Below are positions 35,727 through 44,486 of a stretch of 64,000 bases of DNA, in pieces. The stretch comes from Cellulomonas fimi ATCC 484. GTDB taxonomy: Bacteria; Actinomycetota; Actinomycetes; Actinomycetales; Cellulomonadaceae. The stretch covers positions 3,534,001 to 3,598,000 of the forward strand of contig NC_015514.1 of the NCBI RefSeq assembly GCF_000212695.1, written 5' to 3'. Under the pieces are notes generated by a model that saw nothing but the letters and a program-made list of their open reading frames with translations, ran no database searches and was not told the origin of the DNA. The position numbers and the translations under genes are program-made. Within the stretch, counting starts at the first letter, position 1. The number at the start of each line of letters is the position of its first letter.

Positions 35727-36530
35727 ATGCTCCGCCGCGCCGTCGCCGTCGCCCCGCTGTCCGTCCTGGTCCTGCTGGGCTCCGCCGCCGCCGCGACCGC
35801 CGGAGGCTCCGACGACCCGACCCCGTACACCGTGACCGCCGACGGCCTCACGCTGCCCGAGGGGCGCACGTTCGTCGAGAACGACCACGTCAACGTCCGC
35901 TACGTCGTGGACGGCGTGACCCTGTCCGCGCAGCTGCACGTGCAGGCGGCGACCGCACAGGGGGCCGTCGCCGGACGGTCCGACGTGCTCTGGTCGGAGC
36001 TGGGCCTCCCCGCGGGGCGGTGCATCACGTGGGTCCAGGTCAGCGGGTTCAACGAGCACTTCGGCGAGGGCGGCCAGCGCCCGGTCTGCAGCGCCGCGCC
36101 GCCCGCGCAGACGGCCGTGCCGGTCGCACCGCTGGCCCCCGTCCCGGCGACGCCCGTGCCGTCCCCGGCCCCCGCGAGCCCTGCGGCGTCGCCCGCGCCC
36201 TCGGCGCCCGCGACCGGCGCGGCGCCCGCGACGCCCGCGACGCCCGCGCCGACGGTCACGGCGGACGCCGCGCCCGTGCCGTCGCCGACCGTGAGCGGCG
36301 CCGCGCTCCAGGCGACGCCGCGGCCCGCGTCGACCGCAGCCGCGGCGACGGTGCGCTCGCAGGTGCTGGCCGACAGCCCGCGCCCGGGTGGTGCGCTCGC
36401 GACCACCGGCGGCACGCTCGTCCCGCTGCTCGGGCTCGCCACCGCCGCGCTCGTCGCGGGCGTGGTGCTGCGCGTGGTGCGCCGGCGACCCGCGCGCGCC
36501 GCCGTCGCACGCCCCGCACACCGACGCTGA
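35727..36530 (+). CDS. LAxTG cell-wall-anchored surface protein
   Basis: 267 aa. Signal peptide to about residue 25 (AAAATAGGS), a small globular part (about 30-125) with two Cys (RCITWVQ and RPVCSAA) that could form a disulfide, then a long Pro/Ala/Thr/Ser-rich stalk. The C-terminus is a sorting signal: LATTG, then a hydrophobic helix and VRRRPARAA basic tail. LAxTG is the motif used by actinobacterial class E sortases, so the protein should end covalently attached to peptidoglycan. Ligand or role unknown. Divergent from purL. Confidence 0.85.
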   Translation: MLRRAVAVAPLSVLVLLGSAAAATAGGSDDPTPYTVTADGLTLPEGRTFVENDHVNVRYVVDGVTLSAQLHVQAATAQGAVAGRSDVLWSELGLPAGRCITWVQVSGFNEHFGEGGQRPVCSAAPPAQTAVPVAPLAPVPATPVPSPAPASPAASPAPSAPATGAAPATPATPAPTVTADAAPVPSPTVSGAALQATPRPASTAAAATVRSQVLADSPRPGGALATTGGTLVPLLGLATAALVAGVVLRVVRRRPARAAVARPAHRR

Positions 36531-36681
36531 CGCCCTCACCAGGGACTCGCCGCGCGACGTCGGCCGCCGCCACCGGATCGTGCAGCGGTGCCGGTGGCCG
36601 GACGGCGGCGCGACACCGGTCCGGGCGGCCGGGGTCCGCGCGCGCCCGGTGGGGCGTGCCGCCGCTGCTAGCGTGCCCGTC

Positions 36682-37500
36682 ATGCGGCCGGCACGTGCGT
36701 CTCGAGCGGCCGTCGTCGGCCTGACGCTCACGCTCGCCGTCGGGTGCACGGCGGACGCGGACCGTCCGGCCGTCCCGTCGTCCGAGGCGCCGCCGGGCTC
36801 CCCGGCCGCCACGCCCACGCCCGCCCCTGCACCCACGGCCGGCGAGGTCACCGCCGCGCACGTCCGGGCCGCGGGCGTCCCGCTGACGTCCGGCGACGTG
36901 ACGTTGTGGGTCCTCGCGACGGCGCCCGCGACCGTCGCGGTCGCACCGGACGACGACGGCAGCGCCCGCGCGACGACCACCCCGGGGACCGTGCACGTCG
37001 CCGCCGCGGACGGTGCGGGCCTGTCCGCGCTGGGCGACGGGACGGTGCTCGTGACCGTGCCCCCGCGCGACGCGTCCGCGGGTGACGCGCCCGCGGACGG
37101 CACGACCGGCGAGCCGCCGCCGGGCGCCGAGGTGGCCGGGCTGTCCGGCGGACGTGCGACGACGGTCGCGCCCGACGTCGTGCGCGTCGACGCGCCAGAG
37201 GGCACGACGCTGTGGCTCGCGACCCGGACCGTCGAGGCGACCGCGTGGGGCGACCGCGAGGGCGGCGAGTCGCTCGCGGTGACGCCGACGGCGTGGGCGC
37301 GCGCGTCCGGGGCGGCCGCCGAGCGGCTCACGTGGACCCAGCTCGTCGCGCTCGAACCCCGCGCCGACAGCCCGACGATGCGCGACCAGCTCTCCTGCCA
37401 CCAGCTCGGGGCACCCGACAAGGCGACGTGGAACCTCGAGCCGTGGCGGCCCGACGTCGGCTGGCTGTCGGTGGTCGCCGCACGCTGCAACCCCGAGTAG
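36682..37500 (+). CDS. DUF2599-type lipoprotein
   Basis: 272 aa. Lipobox LAVGC gives a lipid-modified Cys at about residue 22, followed by a disordered Pro/Ala/Thr-rich stretch. The C-terminal 60 residues (RLTWTQLVALEPRADSPTMRDQLSCHQLGAPDKATWNLEPWRPD, in parts) match the DUF2599 pattern with two Cys (QLSCHQ and AARCNPE). TAGCGT lies seven bases before the ATG at 36682, so a leaderless transcript is likely. Function unknown; it should sit on the outer face of the cytoplasmic membrane. Confidence 0.75.
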   Translation: MRPARASRAAVVGLTLTLAVGCTADADRPAVPSSEAPPGSPAATPTPAPAPTAGEVTAAHVRAAGVPLTSGDVTLWVLATAPATVAVAPDDDGSARATTTPGTVHVAAADGAGLSALGDGTVLVTVPPRDASAGDAPADGTTGEPPPGAEVAGLSGGRATTVAPDVVRVDAPEGTTLWLATRTVEATAWGDREGGESLAVTPTAWARASGAAAERLTWTQLVALEPRADSPTMRDQLSCHQLGAPDKATWNLEPWRPDVGWLSVVAARCNPE

Positions 37501-37565
37501 CCGCTCGCCGCGACCTCCCGCGGGGTCTTGCGTTGGAGCGCGCTCGAAGCGGCACGGTGGTCCGC

Positions 37566-38498
37566 ATGACCGATCTGCGACTGGCACTGGGCACGATCCC
37601 CCTCGGCACGACCGTCGACGAGCAGGACGCGTTCGCGATCCTCGACCGGTACGTCGAGCTGGGCGGGACCCGACTCGACACCGCCGACAACTACCCCTTC
37701 TGGCAGGACGGCTGCACGGGCGACGAGAGCGAGGCCACGATCGGCCGCTGGCTCGCCGCGCGCGGCAACCGGGACCACGTGGTGCTGTCGACCAAGGTCG
37801 GTGCGCGGCCGCGCACCGCCGGCGACCGCACGCTCGACGACGTCGAGGGCCTGTCGGCCCCCGCGATCCGCGCGGCCGTCGAGGGCAGCCTGAAGCGCCT
37901 CGGCACCGACCGCCTGGACGTCTACTGGGCGCACGTCGAGGACCGCTCCGTGCCGCTCGAGGAGACGGTGGCCGCGTTCGGGGCGCTCGTCGCCGACGGC
38001 ACGGTGGGGGTGCTCGGCGCGAGCAACCACGCCACGTGGCGGCTCGAGCGGGCGCGGCGGGTCGCACGCGACCTGGGCGTCGCGCCGTTCGCGCAGGTGC
38101 AGCTCCGGCACACCTACCTGCAGCCGCGGCCGGGCGTGCACCTGCCCGAGGGCGGGCACACGCTCGCGACGCCCGAGACGTTCGACTACCTGGCAGCCGA
38201 GGGCGACCTGACGCTGTGGGCGTACAACACGCTGATGTTCGGCGCCTACACGCGGCCCGACAAGCCGATGCAGGAGATCTTCGAGCACCCCGGCACGACC
38301 GCGCGGCTCGCGGTGCTGCGGGAGGTCGCGGACGGGCTGGGGGTCTCGCCGAACCAGGTCGTGATCGCCTGGCTGGTCGCGCACGGCGTCGTGCCGATCG
38401 TCGGCGCGACGCGCCTCGAGCAGGTCGAGGAGGCCGTGGCCGGTGCGCGGCTCGCGCTCGACGCGGACCTCGTGGCCCGGCTGGATGCACCCGCCTGA
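37566..38498 (+). CDS. Aldo/keto reductase
   Basis: 310-aa NADPH-dependent (beta/alpha)8 reductase. The catalytic tetrad is visible: D in LDTADNYPFWQDG region with Tyr, K in STKVGARP, H in WAHVEDRS. The C-terminal NADPH site is VGATRLEQVEEAV. The substrate is unknown; the group is near YdbC/Tas-like proteins. Start ATG 37566, without a clear ribosome site. A GC hairpin between it and the converging acyl-CoA oxidase gene terminates both. Confidence 0.88.
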   Translation: MTDLRLALGTIPLGTTVDEQDAFAILDRYVELGGTRLDTADNYPFWQDGCTGDESEATIGRWLAARGNRDHVVLSTKVGARPRTAGDRTLDDVEGLSAPAIRAAVEGSLKRLGTDRLDVYWAHVEDRSVPLEETVAAFGALVADGTVGVLGASNHATWRLERARRVARDLGVAPFAQVQLRHTYLQPRPGVHLPEGGHTLATPETFDYLAAEGDLTLWAYNTLMFGAYTRPDKPMQEIFEHPGTTARLAVLREVADGLGVSPNQVVIAWLVAHGVVPIVGATRLEQVEEAVAGARLALDADLVARLDAPA

Positions 38499-38548
38499 CG
38501 GGCGTCGACGCGCGCGCCCGGCACGCGGCGCCGGCCTGACGCGGACGA

Positions 38549-38582
38549 GCCCCGGGGCGCGCCTCCACACGCACCCCGGGGC
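38549..38582. terminator. Hairpin between aldo/keto reductase and acyl-CoA oxidase genes
   Basis: 9-bp perfect stem GCCCCGGGG/CCCCGGGGC (38549-38557 with 38574-38582) and a 16-nt loop in the 100-bp convergent gap; serves either strand. Confidence 0.6.
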
Positions 38583-38598
38583 CCGTGGCCGGACCGGG

Positions 38599-40683
38599 TC
38601 AGCGGGTGTGCTTCTCCGGGATCGGGGCGTCGCCCGAGGCGCGCTGCGCGCGGTGGTACGCGCGCGCCTCGTCCTGACGCGCCTGCTCGGCACCCGACGC
38701 GATGGGTGCGCGCAGGTGGGCCTGCTCGAAGCCGAACGCGTCGACGAGGTCCTGCGCGTGCGGCCGCAGACGGGCGACGAGCCGGTCGATGTACGACGTG
38801 ACGGTGCGGGCACGCCCCGCGGACAGCCGCCCGTTCACGAGGTACCAGGCGAGGTGCCGCTCGATGACGGTGAGCCCGAACAGGTCGCGGACCCACGTGA
38901 GCACCTGCTGCGTGCCCGGGTCCTCGACGCGGGCGAGCGCCGCGGTGAACGACTCCCACTGGACGAGCTCGGCGTGCGCGCGGGCCGCCTCGACGAGCGC
39001 GTGCTGCTGGGAGTTGAAGATCGCCGCGGCGGCCGCGGGGTCGGCCTTCTGGGCGGGGCGCAGGGCCTGTGCGATCTCGGCGACCATGGTCTCGACGCGG
39101 TCGACGAGCAGGGCCCGCTGGGTCTCCGTCTCGCGGAGCTGGCCGGCGCTGCGGCGCGGGTCGCCGACGTCGCTGATGGTCTGCAGCGCGCGGTGCAGCG
39201 GCGTGCGGAACCGGGCCGCGTCGGACGCGCGCTCGGCGACGAGCCGGGCCACCTTGACCGCGTCGAGGTGCTTGAAGCCCTTCGCGTAGTCGGTGAGCAG
39301 GCGCTTGCCGACGAGCTGGAGGAGCACGGTGTTGTCGCCCTCGAACGTCGCGTACACGTCGAGGTCGGCACGCAGGCCGGTGAGGCGGTTCTCCGCGAGG
39401 AACCCGGCACCGCCGCACGCCTCGCGGCACGTCTGCAGGGTCCGCAGCGCGTGCCACGTCGACGTCGGCTTGAGTGCGGCGGCGAGCGTCTCGAGGTCCT
39501 CGCGGGTGTCCGGGGTGTCGTTGCGGCCGGAGAACACGTCGTCGAACGCGGCGAGCAGGTCCTCGTGCGCGAAGCCCGACGCGTACGTCTCGGCGAGCAG
39601 GGGCAGCAGCCGGCGCTGGTGCTCGGCGTAGTCCATGAGGACGACCTCGTCGCCGTCGCCGCCCGCGAACTGGCGGCGCTGGTTGGCGTAGGTGATCGCG
39701 ATCGTCAGGGCCAGCCGGGAGGCCGTCACGGCGGCGCCGTCGAGCGACACGCGACCCTGCACGAGCGTGCCCAGCATCGTGAAGAACCGCCGGCCCGGGC
39801 TCGCGACGGGCGAGCTGTACGTGCCGTCGGGCGCGACGTCGCCGTAGCGGCTGAGCAGGTTCGTGCGCGGCACGCGGACGTGGTCGAACCACAGCCGGCC
39901 GTTGTCGATGCCGTTGAGGCCGCCCTTGAGCCCGTCGTCCTCGCTGCCCACGCCGGGCAGGAGCTCGAGCGTCTGCGGGTCGCGGACCGGCACGTACAGC
40001 GCGTGCACGCCGTGGTCGACCCGCGGCTGCCCGGCGGGAGCCGTGATCAGGCGCGCGAACACCACGGCGGCCGTCCCGTGCAGCGCCGCGTTGCCCAGGT
40101 AGTCCTTGCGCGCCGCCCGGAACGGCGTGTGGACGACGAACTCCTGCGTCTCCGGGTCGTACGTGGCGGTCGTGGCGATCGACGCGACGTCGGAGCCGTG
40201 CCCCGTCTCGGTCATCGCGAACGCGCCGGGGACCGCGAGCGTCAGGGCGTCGCGGAGGAACTCCTCGTGGTTGCGCTCGGTGCCGAGGTGGTAGATCGCG
40301 GACGCGAACAGGCCGAACTGCACGCCGGACTTGATCTGCAGCGACGGGTCGGCGTGCGTGAGCTCCTCGAACCGCGCGAGGAAGCCGCCGTGGTCCTCCG
40401 CGCCGCCGAAGCGCACCGGGAAGGAGCGGTGCACGTCGCCCTCGGCGGCCAGCAGCCGGAGCTGGGCGAGCACGCGCTCGCGGTGCTCGGCGAGCGTCAG
40501 GCCCGGGATCTGGTGGAACCGCTCGTCGGCCATGAGCCGGCGCGCGCCGAGCCGCAGCTCCGGGTAGTGGCCGAGCAGCACGCGTGCGAGGTGCTGTACG
40601 TCGATGCGCCGGACGTCGGCGTCGAGCCGGGGGTCGCCCTGCTCGGTGTCCGCCGGGGTCAGGCGGGGGGTGGTCGTCGTCAT
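38599..40683 (-). CDS. Acyl-CoA oxidase/dehydrogenase
   Basis: 694-aa flavoenzyme, the length of acyl-CoA oxidases rather than of ordinary dehydrogenases (about 380-600). GAFAMTETGHGSDVASIATTATYD is the FAD/substrate motif, with LNGIDNGRLWFDHVRVPRTNLL and CREACGGAGFLAENRLTGLRADLDVYATFEGDNTVLLQ, where the Glu-Gly in the latter corresponds to the catalytic base region. It is predicted to carry out the first oxidation of a fatty acyl-CoA. ATG at 40683 with GGAGGAG nine bases upstream; it overlaps the stop of the TetR gene (ATGA). Together with the divergent thiolase/FabG/MaoC genes it makes a beta-oxidation set. Confidence 0.9.
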   Translation of the reverse strand: MTTTTPRLTPADTEQGDPRLDADVRRIDVQHLARVLLGHYPELRLGARRLMADERFHQIPGLTLAEHRERVLAQLRLLAAEGDVHRSFPVRFGGAEDHGGFLARFEELTHADPSLQIKSGVQFGLFASAIYHLGTERNHEEFLRDALTLAVPGAFAMTETGHGSDVASIATTATYDPETQEFVVHTPFRAARKDYLGNAALHGTAAVVFARLITAPAGQPRVDHGVHALYVPVRDPQTLELLPGVGSEDDGLKGGLNGIDNGRLWFDHVRVPRTNLLSRYGDVAPDGTYSSPVASPGRRFFTMLGTLVQGRVSLDGAAVTASRLALTIAITYANQRRQFAGGDGDEVVLMDYAEHQRRLLPLLAETYASGFAHEDLLAAFDDVFSGRNDTPDTREDLETLAAALKPTSTWHALRTLQTCREACGGAGFLAENRLTGLRADLDVYATFEGDNTVLLQLVGKRLLTDYAKGFKHLDAVKVARLVAERASDAARFRTPLHRALQTISDVGDPRRSAGQLRETETQRALLVDRVETMVAEIAQALRPAQKADPAAAAAIFNSQQHALVEAARAHAELVQWESFTAALARVEDPGTQQVLTWVRDLFGLTVIERHLAWYLVNGRLSAGRARTVTSYIDRLVARLRPHAQDLVDAFGFEQAHLRAPIASGAEQARQDEARAYHRAQRASGDAPIPEKHTR

Positions 40684-41627
40684 CGGGACTCCTCCGGGTC
40701 TGCGGGGTGCGTCGCGTCGGGGAACGGTGGGGTGCGGTCCGTGCGGGCGGTGCTGGACGTGCGGGGCAGGTCGACGGCGTCGGTGCCGTCGGTGCCGTCG
40801 GTGCTCTCGGCGCCCTCGGCACGCGTGCGGTCGCGTGCGAGCAGGCCGACCGGGCCCGCCCACAGCCAGGCGGCGACCTGCGCCGTGAGGGTCGCGCGGT
40901 CCGGGGCGCCCGGCTCGTGCCGGTGCGCGAGCCACCACTCGCCCGCACCGCGCACGAAGCCCACGGCCCCGGCGGCCCACACCTCGGCGAGCGCGACGCG
41001 CGCGGCCTCGGCCGGGTCGGTCGGCGACTCGCCCGGGGCGGGCTCGGGGCGGCGGGCGGTGCGGCGGCCGTCGGCGTGCTCCTGCGTGAGCCCGCGGGCG
41101 AACGGCGCGGCGACGAGCGCGGTGACGGAGTCGAGGAAGTGGCCGAGCGGTCCCCCGGACTCCACGGACCCGTCGCGCGTGACGAACGCGTACACGTGGG
41201 GCGAGGACTCGATCATCTCGAGGTAGACGGCGACCATGGCGCGCAGCCCGTCGCGCGGGGTGGGCGCGACGCGGAGCACGCCCTCGAGGGCGCCCTGGAT
41301 CTGCAGGACGACGGCCTCGGCGACGGCGATCTGCAGGCCCGTCTTGTCGGCGAAGTAGCGGTAGACGATCGACTTCGACGTGCCCGCGGCGGCCGCGATC
41401 TCCTCCATGGAGACGTCGGGGCCGTGGTGGTGGACCGTGCGGCGCGCGATGCGGACGAGCTCGGCACGGCGGGCCTCGCGGTGGTCGGCCCAGCGGGTGG
41501 AGCGGCCGTCGACGGGCAGCTGGTCGACGTCGGGCGCACCGCTCGCGCCGCTCGGGGGGGACCCGGCGACGGTGCTCACCAGCGTCGGGCCGGTCGTCGT
41601 CGACGGGCCCCGTGTGATCGGGCTCAC
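40680..41627 (-). CDS. TetR-family regulator of the fatty-acid genes
   Basis: 315 aa. The N-terminal 50 residues are unstructured; the TetR helix-turn-helix is RRAELVRIARRTVHHHGPDVSMEEIAAAAGTSKSIVYRYFADKTGLQIAV, here recognisable by AAAGTSKSIVYRYFADK. The ligand domain follows (about 105-260) and the last 50 residues are an acidic Thr/Asp/Arg-rich tail. The GTG at 41627 is immediately preceded by TACCTT (-10), so the message is probably leaderless. Its operator candidate lies in the divergent gap. The next gene is the acyl-CoA oxidase, four bases overlapping. Confidence 0.85.
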   Translation of the reverse strand: MSPITRGPSTTTGPTLVSTVAGSPPSGASGAPDVDQLPVDGRSTRWADHREARRAELVRIARRTVHHHGPDVSMEEIAAAAGTSKSIVYRYFADKTGLQIAVAEAVVLQIQGALEGVLRVAPTPRDGLRAMVAVYLEMIESSPHVYAFVTRDGSVESGGPLGHFLDSVTALVAAPFARGLTQEHADGRRTARRPEPAPGESPTDPAEAARVALAEVWAAGAVGFVRGAGEWWLAHRHEPGAPDRATLTAQVAAWLWAGPVGLLARDRTRAEGAESTDGTDGTDAVDLPRTSSTARTDRTPPFPDATHPADPEESR

Positions 41628-41659
41628 GAAACCGAAGGTATCAGGTACTGTGGGTTTCG
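41627..41659. promoter_or_regulatory. TetR-type inverted repeat between divergent fatty-acid genes
   Basis: CGAAACC (41627-41633) and GGTTTCG (41653-41659) with a 19-bp spacer. A TACTGT -10 for the rightward operon (41646-41651) and TACCTT for the regulator lie inside it, so a bound dimer would repress both. Confidence 0.55.
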
Positions 41660-41736
41660 GACACAACTCCGGGACGAAGGTCCCTCGCGCTCCGGCGCAC
41701 ACCCGTTCCGCAGCGACGATGCGAGAGGAACCAACC

Positions 41737-43074
41737 GTGGCCCCCTCCCCCCGCCAGCCCTCCCCGAGCGCCCCGCCCGCCACCCGGCGCGCGCTCGTCC
41801 TCGGCGGCAACCGGATCCCCTTCGCCCGCTCCGGCGGCGCGTACGCCCACGCGAGCAACCAGGACATGCTGACCGCCGCGCTCGACGGCCTCGTCGCCCG
41901 GTACGGGCTGCAGGGCGAGCGCATCGGAGAGGTCGCCGCGGGTGCGGTCCTCAAGCACTCGCGCGACTTCAACCTGACCCGCGAGGCCGTGCTCGGCTCC
42001 GCGCTCTCGCCCACGACCCCCGCGTACGACGTGCAGCAGGCGTGCGCGACCGGTCTCGAGACCGTCGTGGGCCTCGCCAACAAGATCCGGCTCGGACAGC
42101 TGGACTCCGGGATCGCGGGCGGCGTCGACACGACGTCCGACGCGCCGATCGCCGTGAGCGAGCGCCTGCGCCGCGCGCTCCTCGACCTGTCCCGCGCCCG
42201 GACGGTCGGCCAGCGCATCGCCGCCGCGGCGAAGATCCGCCCCAAGGACCTCGCGCCCGCAGCCCCGCGCACCGACGAGCCACGCACCGGCCTGTCGATG
42301 GGCGAGCACCAGGCCCTGACCACCGCGCAGTGGGGCATCACGCGCGAGGCGCAGGACGAGATCGCGCTCGCGTCGCACCAACGGCTCGCCGCCGCGTGGG
42401 ACTCCGGGTTCTTCGACGACCTCGTGACCCCGTTCCGCGGGCAGACGCGCGACGGGAACCTGCGCGCCGACACGTCGCTCGAGAAGCTCGCGAAGCTCGC
42501 ACCCGCGTTCGGGCTCGGCCTCGACACGCCCGCGACCATGACGGCCGGGAACTCCACGCCGCTCACGGACGGCGCGGCGACCGTGCTGCTCGGTTCCGAC
42601 GAGTGGGCCGCCGCGCACGACCTGACGCCGCTCGCCGTCGTCGTCGACGCCGAGGCCGCCGCGGTCGACTTCGTGCACGGCGTCGACGGGCTGCTCATGG
42701 CGCCCGTCTTCGCGGTCCCGCGGCTGCTGGCCCGCAACGGGCTGACGCTCGACGACCTCGACTACGTCGAGATCCACGAGGCCTTCGCGTCGACCGTCCT
42801 CACGACGCTCGCCGCGTGGGAGTCGGAGCAGTTCGGCACCGAGCGGCTCGGGCTCGACGGCGCGTTCGGGACGGTCGACCGCGCGCGGCTCAACGTGCAC
42901 GGGTCGTCGCTCGCGGCGGGGCACCCGTTCGCCGCGACCGGCGGGCGGATCGTCGCGACCATCAGCAAGGAGCTGCACCGCCGCAAGCAGACCGAGGGAC
43001 GTCCCGTGCGGGCGCTCGTCTCCGTCTGCGCGGCCGGCGGGCTCGGCCTCACCGCGATCCTCGAGGCGGCGTGA
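41737..43074 (+). CDS. Acetyl-CoA acyltransferase (FadA2-like thiolase)
   Basis: 445-aa thiolase. The acyl-enzyme Cys is in YDVQQACATGLETV, the HEAFAS motif and the final HGSSLAAGHPFAATGGR carry the catalytic His, and SVCAAGGLG has the second Cys. It catalyses thiolytic cleavage of 3-ketoacyl-CoA. The start is set at the GTG at 41737, which has GAGAGGA seven bases upstream; the ATG at 41719 has no ribosome site. It is the first of three genes (thiolase, FabG4-like, MaoC) whose order is that of Rv0243-Rv0242c-Rv0241c in M. tuberculosis. Confidence 0.9.
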   Translation: MAPSPRQPSPSAPPATRRALVLGGNRIPFARSGGAYAHASNQDMLTAALDGLVARYGLQGERIGEVAAGAVLKHSRDFNLTREAVLGSALSPTTPAYDVQQACATGLETVVGLANKIRLGQLDSGIAGGVDTTSDAPIAVSERLRRALLDLSRARTVGQRIAAAAKIRPKDLAPAAPRTDEPRTGLSMGEHQALTTAQWGITREAQDEIALASHQRLAAAWDSGFFDDLVTPFRGQTRDGNLRADTSLEKLAKLAPAFGLGLDTPATMTAGNSTPLTDGAATVLLGSDEWAAAHDLTPLAVVVDAEAAAVDFVHGVDGLLMAPVFAVPRLLARNGLTLDDLDYVEIHEAFASTVLTTLAAWESEQFGTERLGLDGAFGTVDRARLNVHGSSLAAGHPFAATGGRIVATISKELHRRKQTEGRPVRALVSVCAAGGLGLTAILEAA

Positions 43075-43076
43075 CC

Positions 43077-44486
43077 ATGACCGACACCTACCTCAACCTC
43101 GTCAACAGCGGCGTCACGCAGAAGATCGCGAAGCAGCTGGGGCTCCCGCAGCCCGCGCCGCTGCGCCGCCACCGCCCGGGCACGCCCCTGGTCGCCGGCC
43201 CGGTCCTCGTGCTGGGTCGCGGTGCCGACGCCGACGCGCTCGCCGCGGTCCTGTCCGGCCCCGCCGGGGGCGACCCGGGCGTGGCCGCGCGGGACGACGC
43301 CGCCCTGCACGACGCCGTCCTCGACGGCTGGGACCTGGACGTCCACCGGCACCCGGTCCCCGACACGCGGTACGGGGCCGTCGTCCTCGTGCTCACCGGA
43401 CTCACGCACCCCGACCAGCTCGCCGGGCCCGTGCTCGCCGCCGCCGGGGTGCTGCGCGGCCTGGCCCGCGGCGGGCGCGTCGTCACCGTGTCCCGCGAGG
43501 CGACCGCCGACGACGCCCCCGCGCTCGCCGCCGTCCGGCAGGGCGTCGACGGGCTGCTGCGCTCGCTCGCCAAGGAGCTGCGCGGCGGGGCGACCGGCAA
43601 CGGGGTCGTCCTGCGCGAGGGCGTGCCGCCGACGGCGCCGTCGGCCCTCGGGGCGCTGCGCTTCTTCCTGTCCGCGCGGTCCGCGTTCGTCGACGGGCAG
43701 CTGCTCACCGTCGCGTCCGACGCGGGATCGCTGCCCGCATCGTGGGAGACGCCGCTCGACGGGCGGGTCGCCGTCGTCACCGGCGCGGCCCGCGGGATCG
43801 GCCGGTCCATCGCCGAGACCCTCGCGCGCGACGGGGCCACCGTCGTCGCGGTCGACGTGCCCGCCGCCGGGGAGCAGCTCGCCGCGGTCGCGAACGCCGT
43901 GCGCGGCACCGCGCTGCAGCTCGACGTGACCGCCGAGGACGCGGGGCAGCGGATCCTCGCGCACGCGCTGCAGCGGCACGGGCGGCTCGACGCCGTCGTG
44001 CACAACGCGGGCATCACGCGCGACAAGCTGCTCGCCAACATGACGCCCGACCGGTGGGAGTCGGTGCTCGCGGTCAACATCGCGTCGCAGCTGCGGATCA
44101 ACGAGGCCCTGCTCACGTCGGGCGACTTCACCGAGGAGCCGCGGATCGTGTCGCTCGCGTCGACCTCGGGCCTCGCGGGCAACCGCGGGCAGACCAACTA
44201 CGCCGCGTCCAAGGGCGGCGTGGTCGGGATGGTGCGGGCCACCGCCCCCCTGCTCGTGCCGTTCGGCGGGACCGCCAACGCGGTCGCCCCGGGATTCATC
44301 GAGACCGAGATGACCGCGCGGATCCCCGCGGTCACCCGGCAGGTCGCACGACGGCTCAACTCCCTGCAGCAGGGCGGGCTGCCCGTCGACGTCGCGGAGG
44401 CCGTCGCGTTCCTGGCGTCGCCCGCCGCGGGCGGCGTCGTCGGCGAGACGCTGCGCGTCTGCGGGCAGAACCTGGTGGGCCGGTGA
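43077..44486 (+). CDS. High-molecular-weight 3-oxoacyl reductase (FabG4-like)
   Basis: 469 aa. The first 210 residues are a degenerate Rossmann-like domain without a proper nucleotide motif, as in FabG4 of mycobacteria. The second half is a full short-chain reductase: VAVVTGAARGIGRSIAETLA, VVHNAGITRDKLLANM, Ser in VSLASTSGLAG, then NYAASKGGVVG with the catalytic Tyr/Lys. It probably reduces long 3-ketoacyl-CoA/ACP. The ATG at 43077 is two bases after the thiolase stop. Its stop overlaps the next start (GTGA). Confidence 0.9.
   Translation: MTDTYLNLVNSGVTQKIAKQLGLPQPAPLRRHRPGTPLVAGPVLVLGRGADADALAAVLSGPAGGDPGVAARDDAALHDAVLDGWDLDVHRHPVPDTRYGAVVLVLTGLTHPDQLAGPVLAAAGVLRGLARGGRVVTVSREATADDAPALAAVRQGVDGLLRSLAKELRGGATGNGVVLREGVPPTAPSALGALRFFLSARSAFVDGQLLTVASDAGSLPASWETPLDGRVAVVTGAARGIGRSIAETLARDGATVVAVDVPAAGEQLAAVANAVRGTALQLDVTAEDAGQRILAHALQRHGRLDAVVHNAGITRDKLLANMTPDRWESVLAVNIASQLRINEALLTSGDFTEEPRIVSLASTSGLAGNRGQTNYAASKGGVVGMVRATAPLLVPFGGTANAVAPGFIETEMTARIPAVTRQVARRLNSLQQGGLPVDVAEAVAFLASPAAGGVVGETLRVCGQNLVGR

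Noticed and set aside
35634..38813. 1059-codon minus-strand ORF over the LAxTG, DUF2599 and aldo/keto reductase genes
   Set aside because: Pieces resemble no protein; the plus-strand genes show signal peptides, a lipobox and catalytic motifs.
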